A stretch of DNA of 64,000 bases, taken from positions 160,476 through 224,475 of the forward strand of contig NZ_KQ948146.1 in assembly GCF_001513955.1 (NCBI RefSeq), given 5' to 3'. A program made the translations under genes and the position numbers. The DNA comes from Streptomyces pseudovenezuelae (GTDB lineage Bacteria; Actinomycetota; Actinomycetes; Streptomycetales; Streptomycetaceae). The notes under the pieces are model-generated. The model was not told the DNA's origin. It ran no database searches and was given only the letters and a program-made list of their open reading frames with translations. Each line of letters begins with the position of its first letter. The stretch's first letter is position 1. Shown piece after piece: positions 45,507-53,628 of this stretch.

Positions 45507-47623
45507 GCGACGGTTCGGCCGGGATCTACGGGCGCGGTCTGCGCCACCTGCGGGCCCGGTGGCGGGTTCTCGTCCGGCTCGGCGGGTGGTCGGTGCTGGA
45601 GACCGGGCAGACCTTCCTCACCGGGTACGCGCCCGCCCGCGCCCTGGACGAGGGGTTCCTGGCCGGGCGGCCCGGTGCCGGACTCGGGTGGCTCGCCGTG
45701 GCCGGGATCGGCGTGCTCGTGGGCGCGTACGGGACGGTGCGGGTGTACGCCGCCGTCGCCGCGTTGGTCGAGCCGCTGCGGGACCTCCTGGTCGGGCGGG
45801 TCGTGGAGCGCGGGGTGCGGGAGGCGGACGCGGGGGCGCTGTCCGGGCTGACCCAGCAGGTGGAGATCGCGCGGGACACGTTCGCCGGGCTGGTGATGGT
45901 GTCGCGCTCGTTCCTGTTCACGGCGGTCGGCGCGGTTGTCGGACTGGCCTCGCTCGACCCGCTGCTCCTGCTGGTCGTGATGCCCCCGCTCGCCGCCGGA
46001 CTGGGCCTGTTCGCGGCCACGTTGCGTCCGCTGGCCCGCCGTCAGGAGGAGTTCCTCGTCGCCGACGAGGCGCTGGCGGACGGTCTCGGCAGGGTCTGCC
46101 CGGGGCTGCGGGACATCACGGCCGCCGGTGCGGAGGAGCGGGTCGCCGCCAACACGGGCCGACTTGTCGACACCGAACAGCGGGCCGCGAACGCCCTCGC
46201 CCGCTGGTCCGTCCTGCGCGTGGCCTCCCTCGCCCTCGGCGGCCAGCTTCCGATCGTCCTCCTGCTCGCCTGCGCTCCCTGGCTGCTGGCCCGCGGGGTC
46301 ACCACGGGCGCCCTGGTCGGCGCCCTGGCCTACGTCACCCAGTCCCTCTTCCCGGCCCTGCGCAACCTGGTCCACGGCCTGGGCACGAGCGGCTCCCGCC
46401 TGGTGGTGGTCCTGCGGCGACTGGTCCGTGAGCCCACGCCTGCTGGGGCCGCAGGGGGATCGGGCGTTCGGACCCGGGTACAAGGCAGCCCTCCCCCGCC
46501 CAGCCGCACCGCCGCCCCCGGGCCGGGCGGCGACGGCGCCGAGCCCGCCGGCGTCTCCACAGCCCCGTCCGCTCCCGCACACCCCGACACCACACACCCC
46601 GCGGCCCCCGCCCTCGCTCCCGACCCGAACCGACCCCTCCCCCCGCGGCCCGACGACCGGACCGACGCGCGGCCCGCCGACCGGTACGGCCGGCCGGGCC
46701 ACAGCGCCCGCCCGCGCACATCCGCACGCCCTACAGATGGGGCCCCCGCCCTCTCCCTCACCGCCGTCTCCTTCGCCTACGGCCCCGCCGCCACCCCCGT
46801 CGTGGACCACCTCGACCTCACCCTGGCCCCCGGCGCCCACCTGGCCGTCGTGGGCCCCAGCGGCATCGGGAAGTCCACGCTCACCGCTCTGGTCGCCGGG
46901 CTCCTTCAGCCCACCGGCGGAAGCATCCGGCTGTGCGGACACCCCGTGCCCTCCCCCGACGCGGCCGCGCTGCGCGTGCTCATCCCGCAGGAGGCGTACG
47001 TCCACACCGGCACGCTCGCCGAGAACCTCGGGCACCTGCGGACGGACCCGGTGCCCGAGCCGGAGCTGCTCGCGGCGGCGGAGGCCGTCGGGCTGACCCC
47101 GCTCCTCGAAGCGCTCGGCGGGCCGCAGGCGAGCGTCGACCCGGCGGCCCTCTCCGCCGGTGAGCGGCAGCTCGTGGCGCTGACCCGGGCCTATCTGTCG
47201 TACGCCCCCCTGGTCCTGCTCGACGAGGCCACCTGCCATCTGGACCCCGGGGCCGAGGAGCGCGCCGAGCTGGCCTTCGCGCACCGGCCCGGCACCACGC
47301 TGCTGGTCGTCGCCCACCGGATCAGCTCGGCCCGCCGGGCCGGCCGCGTGCTGCTGATGGACGGCTCGCGCACGGCGTACGGCTCCCACGACGAGCTGGT
47401 GCGCGACTCGGCCGCGTACCGCGCGCTCGTGGGCGGCTGGACCGCCGTACCCCCGACGCGGTCAGAGCCAGCCCTGGCCCTGGGAGATCCGGATCGCGTC
47501 GATGCGGTTGCGGGCCCCGGTCTTGCGGGTGATCGCGGCCATGTAGTTGCGCACGGTCCCGTGCGACAGGCACAGGTTCCCCGCGATCTCCGCGATGGAG
47601 GCCCCCTCGGCCGCGAGGGATAA
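45503..47623 (+). CDS. ramB: ABC exporter subunit RamB, with 3' end overlapping ramR
   Basis: 706-residue half-transporter partner of RamA. Membrane domain about 20-320; then a Pro/Arg/Thr-rich linker of about 100 residues (320-415), longer than usual; then a canonical ATPase: GPSGIGKSTLTAL, signature LSAGERQLVAL, Walker B VLLDEATCHLD, H-loop VVAHRISS. The frame runs on through 47462-47623, opposite to the end of ramR, so its last 54 residues come from DNA that is coding on the other strand. The usual end would be near VGGWTAV. Start GTG overlaps the ramA stop. Confidence 0.9.
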   Translation: MSDGSAGIYGRGLRHLRARWRVLVRLGGWSVLETGQTFLTGYAPARALDEGFLAGRPGAGLGWLAVAGIGVLVGAYGTVRVYAAVAALVEPLRDLLVGRVVERGVREADAGALSGLTQQVEIARDTFAGLVMVSRSFLFTAVGAVVGLASLDPLLLLVVMPPLAAGLGLFAATLRPLARRQEEFLVADEALADGLGRVCPGLRDITAAGAEERVAANTGRLVDTEQRAANALARWSVLRVASLALGGQLPIVLLLACAPWLLARGVTTGALVGALAYVTQSLFPALRNLVHGLGTSGSRLVVVLRRLVREPTPAGAAGGSGVRTRVQGSPPPPSRTAAPGPGGDGAEPAGVSTAPSAPAHPDTTHPAAPALAPDPNRPLPPRPDDRTDARPADRYGRPGHSARPRTSARPTDGAPALSLTAVSFAYGPAATPVVDHLDLTLAPGAHLAVVGPSGIGKSTLTALVAGLLQPTGGSIRLCGHPVPSPDAAALRVLIPQEAYVHTGTLAENLGHLRTDPVPEPELLAAAEAVGLTPLLEALGGPQASVDPAALSAGERQLVALTRAYLSYAPLVLLDEATCHLDPGAEERAELAFAHRPGTTLLVVAHRISSARRAGRVLLMDGSRTAYGSHDELVRDSAAYRALVGGWTAVPPTRSEPALALGDPDRVDAVAGPGLAGDRGHVVAHGPVRQAQVPRDLRDGGPLGREG

Positions 47624-48073
47624 CACGCTCAGCTCCCGTCGGGTCAGCGGCATCTCCGCGGCCTGGAGGAAGCCGAAGCCCAGCGAGTCGTCGACGAAAC
47701 GTTTCCCTTCGGCGACCCGGCGGATTCCGCGCACGAGCCGGTCCGGCGCCGCCCCCTCCTTGTCCACGTATCCGAGCGCCCCCGCGTCGACGGCCCGCTT
47801 CAGCAGTCCCGGCCGGTTGGCGCTGGCCATCACGAGTAGGCGCGGCGGACTGCGGTCCGGCTCGCGCACGGCTAACTCCCCCAGCGGTGGGATGCCGTAG
47901 GCGTCCGAGCATTCGAGGTCGGCCGCGCAGACGTCGGGCCGCACGGTCCGCAGACGGCCGGGCGCGCTGTGCCACGGGGTGTCGAACACCCCGAGATCGG
48001 GTTCCCGGCGGAGCCACTCCGCCAGGGCCGATCTCACCAGACACGCGTCGTGCACCAGAAGCACCCGGATCAC
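47462..48073 (-). CDS. ramR: Response regulator RamR, activator of ramCSAB
   Basis: 203-residue NarL/FixJ-type response regulator. Receiver domain 1-115: RVLLVHDACLVRSALAEWLRREPD, the phosphoacceptor-type Asp in VCAADLECSD, and the conserved Lys in GYVDKEG. C-terminal LuxR-type helix-turn-helix (about 140-200): PLTRRELSVLSLAAEGASIAEIAG and LSHGTVRNYMAAITRKTGARNR. Matches RamR/AmfR in sequence. GTG 48073 has GAGGGGG upstream and begins VIRVLLVHD; a longer frame to 48130 is unlikely. It lies tail-to-tail with ramB, as in other Streptomyces, but here with a 162-base overlap. Confidence 0.94.
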   Translation of the reverse strand: MIRVLLVHDACLVRSALAEWLRREPDLGVFDTPWHSAPGRLRTVRPDVCAADLECSDAYGIPPLGELAVREPDRSPPRLLVMASANRPGLLKRAVDAGALGYVDKEGAAPDRLVRGIRRVAEGKRFVDDSLGFGFLQAAEMPLTRRELSVLSLAAEGASIAEIAGNLCLSHGTVRNYMAAITRKTGARNRIDAIRISQGQGWL

Positions 48074-48419
48074 TGTTCGTCCCCCTCGATTCGCCCTGCT
48101 CGGTTCCGTGGCATGAAACGCGTGCCCCATTGTTCGGGTCCCGGACCGACCTCGGGCGCGAAGAATTGGCCATCAGGGTGCGCGGGGGCGCACGAGCGGC
48201 GCCCGTGTGCCGTGGCGCGCTTCGACTGTGGGGGCATGGTCCGGGGCCGAAGGGGTACGCGGCCGTCCTCGCCGTCGCACGGGCACCCGTGTGCCCGCAC
48301 CCGGGAACGCTCGCCGTGCGGGACGCGCCGTAAGGGTGGAGATTTGATCCCTGGGGGCCCGGCACGCGACAGCGGCCCGCGCTCCTTCCGGGCCGCGCCC
48401 GTGCGAGGAGGTGGTCGGC
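48074..48419. other. Intergenic region between ramR and a SpoIIE-type phosphatase
   Basis: 346 bases carrying the ramR promoter (minus strand) and the phosphatase promoter (plus). No gene seen. GAGGAGG at 48405-48411 is the phosphatase ribosome site. Confidence 0.55.
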
Positions 48420-50555
48420 GTGTCCGACGGGCATATGTCCCCGGCCCCGGCGGGCGCCCGGACCCGGGTGGGACGGCCGCTGCTCTCGCTCGCCCTGGCG
48501 TCGATGATGGACGAGGTGCACGCCCACTCCGGCGCCGTGTATCTCATGGCCGCCGACGAGCCCGTACTGGAGATGGCCGTGATGGCGGGTCTGCCGCGGG
48601 CGTTCGCGGCGCCCTGGGAGCGGGTGGGGCTGAGCGCGCCGATCCCGGTGGCCGAGGCGGTGCGGGAGCGGCGGCTGGTGTGGGTGGGCGGCGAGCAGGA
48701 GATGGCGCGCCGCTATCCGCGGATCGCCGTGGTGCTGCCCTACCCGTTCGCGCTGGCCGCGGTGCCGGTGGCGACCTCGGCCAAGGTGTACGGCGCGGTC
48801 TTCGTGACCTGGCCCGGTTCGCACCCCCCGGACCTGTCCGAGCGGGAGCGGGACCATCTGACGGCGGCCTGCGGGCGGCTGGCGGTGCGGCTGGAACGGG
48901 CGGTGGAGGACAGCGTGTCGCCGCACGCCGAACCGGATCTGCTCCCCTCGGCCCATGCCGCCGGCGCGGCCGGGACGCTGGGCACGGTCGAGGCGGCGCG
49001 GATGGTGGCGCGGCTGCCGTACGGGCTGTGCTCGCTGGATCTGCACGGGCGGATCTCCTTCGCCAACGCGGCCGCCGCCGAGCTGATCGGCGTCCCGGTC
49101 TCCCAGTTGCTCGGCTCGCAGCTGTGGGCGGCGGCGCCCTGGCTCAACGACCCGGTCTACGAGGACCGTTACCGGGCCGCGCTGCTCAGCCAGCACAGCA
49201 CGTCGTTCGTGGCGCTGCGGCCGCCCGGGGACTGGCTGTCGTTCCGGCTGTATCCGAGCACCACCGGGCTGAGCGTGCGGGTCAGCCGGGCGCGGGCGGT
49301 GGCGGAGATGAGCCGGGCGGGTCCGCGGCCCGGGGACGCGCCGTCCCGGCTGGTCACGATCTCTCAGGTGCTGAGCCTGGCCGGGGCACTGACCGAGGCG
49401 GTCGGTGTGCAGGACGTGGTGCAGCTGGTGGCGGACGAGGTCGTCCCGGCGGTGGGGAGCCAGGCGGTGGTGATGCTCGGTTCGCGGTCCGGACGGCTGC
49501 ACGTGCTCGGGCATCGCGGATATCCGGACGCGCGGGTCGTGGAGCGGTTCGACGGGATGCCGCTGGCCGAACCGACACCGGGCACCCACGCGCTGAACAC
49601 CGGGGTGCCGGCGTTCTTCGACACCAGGGAACAGCTGGAGCGCCTGTACCCGCTGCGGCACGCCACCCCCGACGGGTTCGCGGCCTGGGCCTATCTGCCG
49701 CTGATCGCCTCCGGCCGCCCGGTGGGCACCTGTGTGCTGGCCTACGCCGAGCCGCACCTCTTCCCCGCGGACGAGCGGGCGGTGCTCACGAGTCTGGGCG
49801 GACTGATCGCGCAGGCCCTGGAGCGGGCCGTCCTGTACGACGTGAAGCACCAGTTGGCGCACGGTCTCCAGGCCGCCCTGCTGCCGCACACCCTGCCGAC
49901 GCTGCCCGGCATCGACGCGGCGGCCCGCTATCTGCCGGCCACCCAGGGCATGGACATCGGCGGTGACTTCTACGACCTGGTGCCGGTCGCCGGGCTGGCG
50001 GCCGCCGTGATCGGGGACGTGCAGGGCCACAATGTGACGGCGGCCGGGCTGATGGGGCAGATCCGGACGGCGGTACGGGCGTACACGACCGTCGGCCAGA
50101 GTCCGGAGGAGGTCATGCGCTCGACCAACCGGCTGCTGATCGACCTCGGCGCCGAGCTGTTCGCCAGCTGCCTGTATCTGCGGCTCGATCCGGGGCGGGG
50201 GCGGGCGGTCATGGCCCGGGCGGGGCATCCGCCGCCGCTGCTCCGGCGGCCGGACGGCCGGGTGCGGGTGCTGGACCTGGCCGGAGGCCCGCTGCTGGGG
50301 ATCGACGGCTCGGCCGTCTACCCGACGACGGAGGTGGAACTCGCGCCCGGTTCCGTCCTCGTCCTCTACACGGACGGCCTGATCGAGTCCCCCGGCGTCG
50401 ACATCGAGGACGCGCTCGCCGAGCTGGGACGGCGGCTCGCCGAGGCCGGCGACCGTCCGCTGGACGAACTGGCCGACGAGCTCGTGCGCCACAGCGCGGC
50501 CGCGCGGGAGCGGATCGACGACGTGGCGCTGCTGCTGCTGCGGGCGGACGGCTGA
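48420..50555 (+). CDS. SpoIIE-type PP2C phosphatase with GAF and PAS domains
   Basis: 711 residues. Domain order: GAF (about 15-165), PAS (about 195-280, SLDLHGRISFANAAAAELIG), GAF (about 310-475), PP2C/SpoIIE (about 490-711) with DIGGDFYDLVPVAG and VIGDVQGHNVTA as metal sites and IDDVALLLLRADG as the last. Unlike the phosphatase on the other side of the ram operon it has no C-terminal ATPase, so it would only remove phosphate from an anti-anti-sigma factor. The GTG at 48420 is chosen since GAGGAGG ends 8 bases upstream; the ORF continues 9 bases earlier. Confidence 0.9.
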   Translation: MSDGHMSPAPAGARTRVGRPLLSLALASMMDEVHAHSGAVYLMAADEPVLEMAVMAGLPRAFAAPWERVGLSAPIPVAEAVRERRLVWVGGEQEMARRYPRIAVVLPYPFALAAVPVATSAKVYGAVFVTWPGSHPPDLSERERDHLTAACGRLAVRLERAVEDSVSPHAEPDLLPSAHAAGAAGTLGTVEAARMVARLPYGLCSLDLHGRISFANAAAAELIGVPVSQLLGSQLWAAAPWLNDPVYEDRYRAALLSQHSTSFVALRPPGDWLSFRLYPSTTGLSVRVSRARAVAEMSRAGPRPGDAPSRLVTISQVLSLAGALTEAVGVQDVVQLVADEVVPAVGSQAVVMLGSRSGRLHVLGHRGYPDARVVERFDGMPLAEPTPGTHALNTGVPAFFDTREQLERLYPLRHATPDGFAAWAYLPLIASGRPVGTCVLAYAEPHLFPADERAVLTSLGGLIAQALERAVLYDVKHQLAHGLQAALLPHTLPTLPGIDAAARYLPATQGMDIGGDFYDLVPVAGLAAAVIGDVQGHNVTAAGLMGQIRTAVRAYTTVGQSPEEVMRSTNRLLIDLGAELFASCLYLRLDPGRGRAVMARAGHPPPLLRRPDGRVRVLDLAGGPLLGIDGSAVYPTTEVELAPGSVLVLYTDGLIESPGVDIEDALAELGRRLAEAGDRPLDELADELVRHSAAARERIDDVALLLLRADG

Positions 50556-50600
50556 GCCGGAGCTGAGCCGGCGCCGGCCGGGTGGCGGTGGGAACGCGCC

Positions 50601-50630
50601 GGTCCGGCCCTCCCGCCGGAGGGCCGGACC
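50601..50630. terminator. Strong bidirectional hairpin terminator
   Basis: Perfect 13-base-pair stem (GGTCCGGCCCTCC and its complement) with a 4-base loop (CGCC), between convergent phosphatase and protease genes. Confidence 0.82.
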
Positions 50631-50757
50631 GTTGCACCTTCCCGGGCCGGAACCGCAGGGTGGCCGGGAGGTGGAGACGTGGCCTGCGTCGGCAGCGGAG
50701 GGTGTGGGGGGCCGCTGCCGACGCGGCCGGTTCACGGGGTGGTGCCGGACCGGGCGG

Positions 50758-52161
50758 TCAGTTGTGCGCCTGGCCCGCGGCGTCGCCCGCGGCATCGCCG
50801 GCGCCGTTGCCGGTCTCCTGGCCGTTGCCGGCCTCCTCGCCGCCGATCACGTCACCGCCGGCCTGCTCGCCGCCGACTTCCTGACCCGCACCGGCCTCGT
50901 CACCGGGGCTGGCGCTGGCGTCGCCACCGGCACCGGCCTCCTCGCCCGCACCGGCTCCGGCGTCGCCACCGGCGCCCGCCTCGTCGCCGGCACCGGCCTC
51001 CTCGCCGCCGGCCTGGTCGCCCGCGCCGCCCGCCGCGTCACCGGCGCCGAGGGTGGCGCCGACCGCCTGGAGGGCGGTGGTGACCGGCTGGAAGAACGTC
51101 TCGCCGCCGACCGTGCAGTCGCCGCTGCCGCCGGAGGTCAGGCCGATCGCCGAGCCGTCCTGCGTGAACAGCGAGCCGCCGCTGTCGCCGGGCTCGGCAC
51201 AGACGTCGGTCTGGATGAGGCCGGTGACCGTGCCCTCGGGGTAGTTCACGGTGGCGTCGAGTCCGAGGACCTGGCCGTCGGCGAGGCCCGTGGTGCTGCC
51301 CATCCGGAAGACCTGGAGGCCGACCTCGGCGTCCGCGGCCTGGCTGATCGCGACGGTCTGTCCGCCGCCGACGTTGACCTCGCTGGGTGCCTGGGTCGCC
51401 GGGTCGTCGTACTTGACCAGGGCGAAGTCGCCGTCGCCGGGGAAGGTGGCCTGGTCGACGGTGGCGATCGGCTGGCCGTCCTGGGTGTCCGACCACTGCT
51501 CGGCCGCGACCCCGCAGTGACCGGCCGTCAGGAAGGCGGGGCTGCCGTCGCCCGCGGTGACGTTGAAGCCGAGCGAGCAGCGGGCGCCGCCACCGAAGAT
51601 GGCGTCACCGCCGGACACGAAGGTCTTGAAGGTGCCGGCCGACTTCTTCACGGTCGCCATGTCGGAGCCGAGGCTCTTCACGGTCGACTCAAGGGTGTTC
51701 CACTTGTCGCCGGTGACCGTGCTGTCGGCGGTCACCAGGATCTTGTTGGTGCGCGGGTCGACGGCCCAGGCGGTGCCCGGGATGGTCGCCTCTTCCTTCA
51801 GCGTCTTCGCGCCGGCGGCCAGTTCGGTGAGGCTGTTGTCGACCTCGCGGACCTCGGCGCCGGCCTTCTTCGCCTGGACGACGACATTGCTGTCACCGGA
51901 TATGACGTTCACGACGAGCTGTTTGCTGTCGGAGTCGTAGTAGGACCCGGCGAAGGAGTCGCCGAGCAACTTCTCCAGCTGCGAGGCGAGATCCGAGGCG
52001 TCCGTCGCCTTCAGAGTCTTCGGCGCGATGGCCGCCGCGTCGTTCGACGAGCCGTCCTGGGACGCGTTGGCGTTGGGCAGCAGAATCGCGGCGGCTCCGA
52101 GCGCCACTACGGTGCCTGCCGCGAATGCGGCCTTGCGCTTCGGAATTCGCTTGTGACTCAA
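50758..52161 (-). CDS. Secreted S1 family serine protease with long Gly/Ala/acidic tail
   Basis: 467-residue exported chymotrypsin-fold protease related to streptogrisin and alpha-lytic protease. TTG 52161 (LSHKRIPKRK) is the likely start, with AGGAGG 9 bases upstream. Signal peptide to about residue 35 (cleavage near ANAS), a pro-region to about 165, then the catalytic domain with FLTAGHCG (His), DFALVKYD (Asp) and EPGDSGGSLF (Ser), and paired Cys. From about residue 370 the protein continues for roughly 95 residues of Gly, Ala, Glu and Asp repeats (GDEAGAG-like), ending QAHN. This tail is not typical for the group and may act as a wall spacer or binding segment. Confidence 0.88.
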   Translation of the reverse strand: MSHKRIPKRKAAFAAGTVVALGAAAILLPNANASQDGSSNDAAAIAPKTLKATDASDLASQLEKLLGDSFAGSYYDSDSKQLVVNVISGDSNVVVQAKKAGAEVREVDNSLTELAAGAKTLKEEATIPGTAWAVDPRTNKILVTADSTVTGDKWNTLESTVKSLGSDMATVKKSAGTFKTFVSGGDAIFGGGARCSLGFNVTAGDGSPAFLTAGHCGVAAEQWSDTQDGQPIATVDQATFPGDGDFALVKYDDPATQAPSEVNVGGGQTVAISQAADAEVGLQVFRMGSTTGLADGQVLGLDATVNYPEGTVTGLIQTDVCAEPGDSGGSLFTQDGSAIGLTSGGSGDCTVGGETFFQPVTTALQAVGATLGAGDAAGGAGDQAGGEEAGAGDEAGAGGDAGAGAGEEAGAGGDASASPGDEAGAGQEVGGEQAGGDVIGGEEAGNGQETGNGAGDAAGDAAGQAHN

Positions 52162-52351
52162 ACTTCTCGACCTCCTGGGGGACCGGAGTCTGTAACCGCC
52201 GTACGGCAGTCGGTTGTTCGGGGCGCCTGGATGGCCATGGGTACGCACGGTGTGCGCGGGGCGTTCAATGCCGTTTCTTTACGCGCCGATTGCCATGCCG
52301 ATCCGGCCACGTGCCGTCCCGGGCGCGCGACGGGTGGGACCAATCCCCCAT

Positions 52352-52790
52352 ATGGCGATGACGCCCACCGAAGCCGACAAGACCCTCGCCGACAGCTTCG
52401 CCCCTTGGGTCCTGGCCCCCCGGCCTGCCGGTCGGGGGGCTCGCCGGCGACCGCGCCGTCCTGCGTCTGTCCTGCTTCTGTCCTGCGTCTTTCCTGGTCG
52501 CAGCGGTCGGCACGGGAGGGCGGGAGCGCTGTCGGGCCGGACTCCGACGGCGACCGCCGACACCGCCATCGTGATCGCCGTCCCGGGGGTCCGGGGTGTC
52601 CGCGTTCCGGTGACGACGGTGCGGCAGTCCCCGGGCTTCCGGCGGGCGGTGGCCGGTTGGGGATGTCCTGATCAGGGCGGTCGGCACCCGGCCGGGCCGG
52701 CGGATGGCGTTCGCCGACCGCACGATGACCGATTTCGCGAGGGGCGATCCCGCGGCTCGGGCGAGCATGGTCCGCACACTTCCGGACTGA
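52352..52790 (+). pseudogene. Frameshifted PaaI-type hotdog thioesterase
   Basis: Starts MAMTPTEADKTLADSFAPWV, the typical beginning of a PaaI family thioesterase. Pieces of the same protein then appear in different frames: GLPVGGLAGDRAVLRLS in a second frame, GALSGRTPTATADTAIVIAV (the active-site helix region, with the Thr/Asp segment) back in the first, then VLIRAVGTRPGRRMAFADRT and the TGA at 52788-52790 in the second. At least three shifts are needed to restore a full protein, so it is a decayed gene. The intact enzyme would hydrolyse aromatic or acyl-CoA thioesters. G+C third-base bias persists in each piece, so decay is recent. Confidence 0.75.
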
Positions 52791-53240
52791 CACGCTCAGC
52801 GATCGGTCGACAGCGGTCCGTCGTGAACAGCGCCCCGAATCCTCCCTCCAGCGAATCTGCACATCGAATGCGCAACCAAGTCACCGCGAGCGGGAGTTCT
52901 GCACAAGCGCGGCCCGGCACCCATGTCATTGGCGAGGTGTGTCGCATTCGCCGCGGCGACAGCAAGAGGCACTTCGCGCCGCCGCGCCATGGAATGTGAA
53001 GAAGTCGGCACCAAGGCGTGCGCAAGCCTGCACGGATGAAGGCTTCTGTGACTCAAGTGCCCTGGTGAGACCGGTGGTTAATTGGAAGCGCGGAGCCGCA
53101 GCGTGCTTTGATCCATCGCACCGCAGGGCCGTTGGGTTTCCCGGAAACGGGATCCGGCGCCATGCGATTGCGGCCGTCATCTGTCCCCAGAGGGGGCCGC
53201 TCCCCCCTTGTGAAATACCCATACGAAGGGAAGTTCCATC
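52791..53240. other. Region without a gene, containing the peptide promoter
   Basis: About 450 bases between the decayed thioesterase and the exported-peptide gene. Composition is visibly less G+C-rich than around it, and no reading frame has coding bias. It must contain the promoter for the peptide and perhaps regulatory sites; a ribosome-binding GAAGGGAAG lies just before the peptide start. Confidence 0.5.
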
Positions 53241-53456
53241 ATGAACTCCACCCCCCAGGTTGAGACCGTCGAGATCTCGGACGCCGACCTCGACAACGTC
53301 TCCGGCGGCCTGCAGCTCAACGCCCTCGGCACCGTCACCAGCCTGGTGGACGGCGTCGCCCCGGTTTCCGGCCTGGTCAACACGGCCGTCGGCACCGTTG
53401 AGGGTGTGACCGGCCTGAACACCGCCCCGGTCACCGGCCTGGTCGCCGGTCTCTGA
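53241..53456 (+). CDS. Double-glycine-leader peptide for NHLP-type export
   Basis: 71-residue precursor. The first 23 residues (MNSTPQVETVEISDADLDNV then SGG) form a typical leader ending in Gly-Gly, the cleavage signal for C39 peptidase exporters; the two ABC exporter genes follow. The predicted core of about 48 residues is hydrophobic and repeated: ALGTVTSLVDGVAPVSGLV, NTAVGTVEGVTGL, NTAPVTGLVAGL. It has no Cys and no aromatic residue. No modification enzyme is adjacent. It is probably a ribosomal peptide, either a bacteriocin or a surface peptide. Similar C-terminal motifs occur in the secreted protein at 14372-14665. Confidence 0.78.
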   Translation: MNSTPQVETVEISDADLDNVSGGLQLNALGTVTSLVDGVAPVSGLVNTAVGTVEGVTGLNTAPVTGLVAGL

Positions 53457-53497
53457 TCACATTTCTCGTGATCTGATCACTTTCTTGTGGTCGACCC

Positions 53498-53529
53498 GTC
53501 CCGGAGCCGCAAACCGGCGGTTCCGGGAC
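53498..53529. terminator. Hairpin between peptide gene and exporter genes
   Basis: 13-base-pair inverted repeat (GTCCCGGAGCCGC and its near-complement, one G-T wobble) with a 6-base loop, 42 bases after the peptide stop. Likely a partial terminator or RNA stabiliser that raises peptide over exporter expression. Confidence 0.65.
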
Positions 53530-53628
53530 TCTTGGGTGCCGTAAATCCGGCCGGCTCGGGCGAGTCGGTCCTTTGTCATTGGCAGCAGGCGTGGCAATGC
53601 GCACGCTTTCGCAGGTGAGGGAAGACCC

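Noticed and set aside
47322..50795. 1157-codon minus-strand ORF opposite ramB end, ramR region and phosphatase
   Set aside because: Runs across several well-supported genes in antisense or wrong frame; no domain.
50758..51060. Repeat DNA in the protease tail as possible non-coding repeat element
   Set aside because: It is in frame with the protease and encodes Gly/Ala/acidic repeats, so a coding repeat explains it.
52214..52999. Intact 261-residue plus-strand protein in the thioesterase region
   Set aside because: Only the first part and one middle part match a PaaI thioesterase; other family segments lie in a second frame, so the long ORF is a chance read-through of a frameshifted gene.
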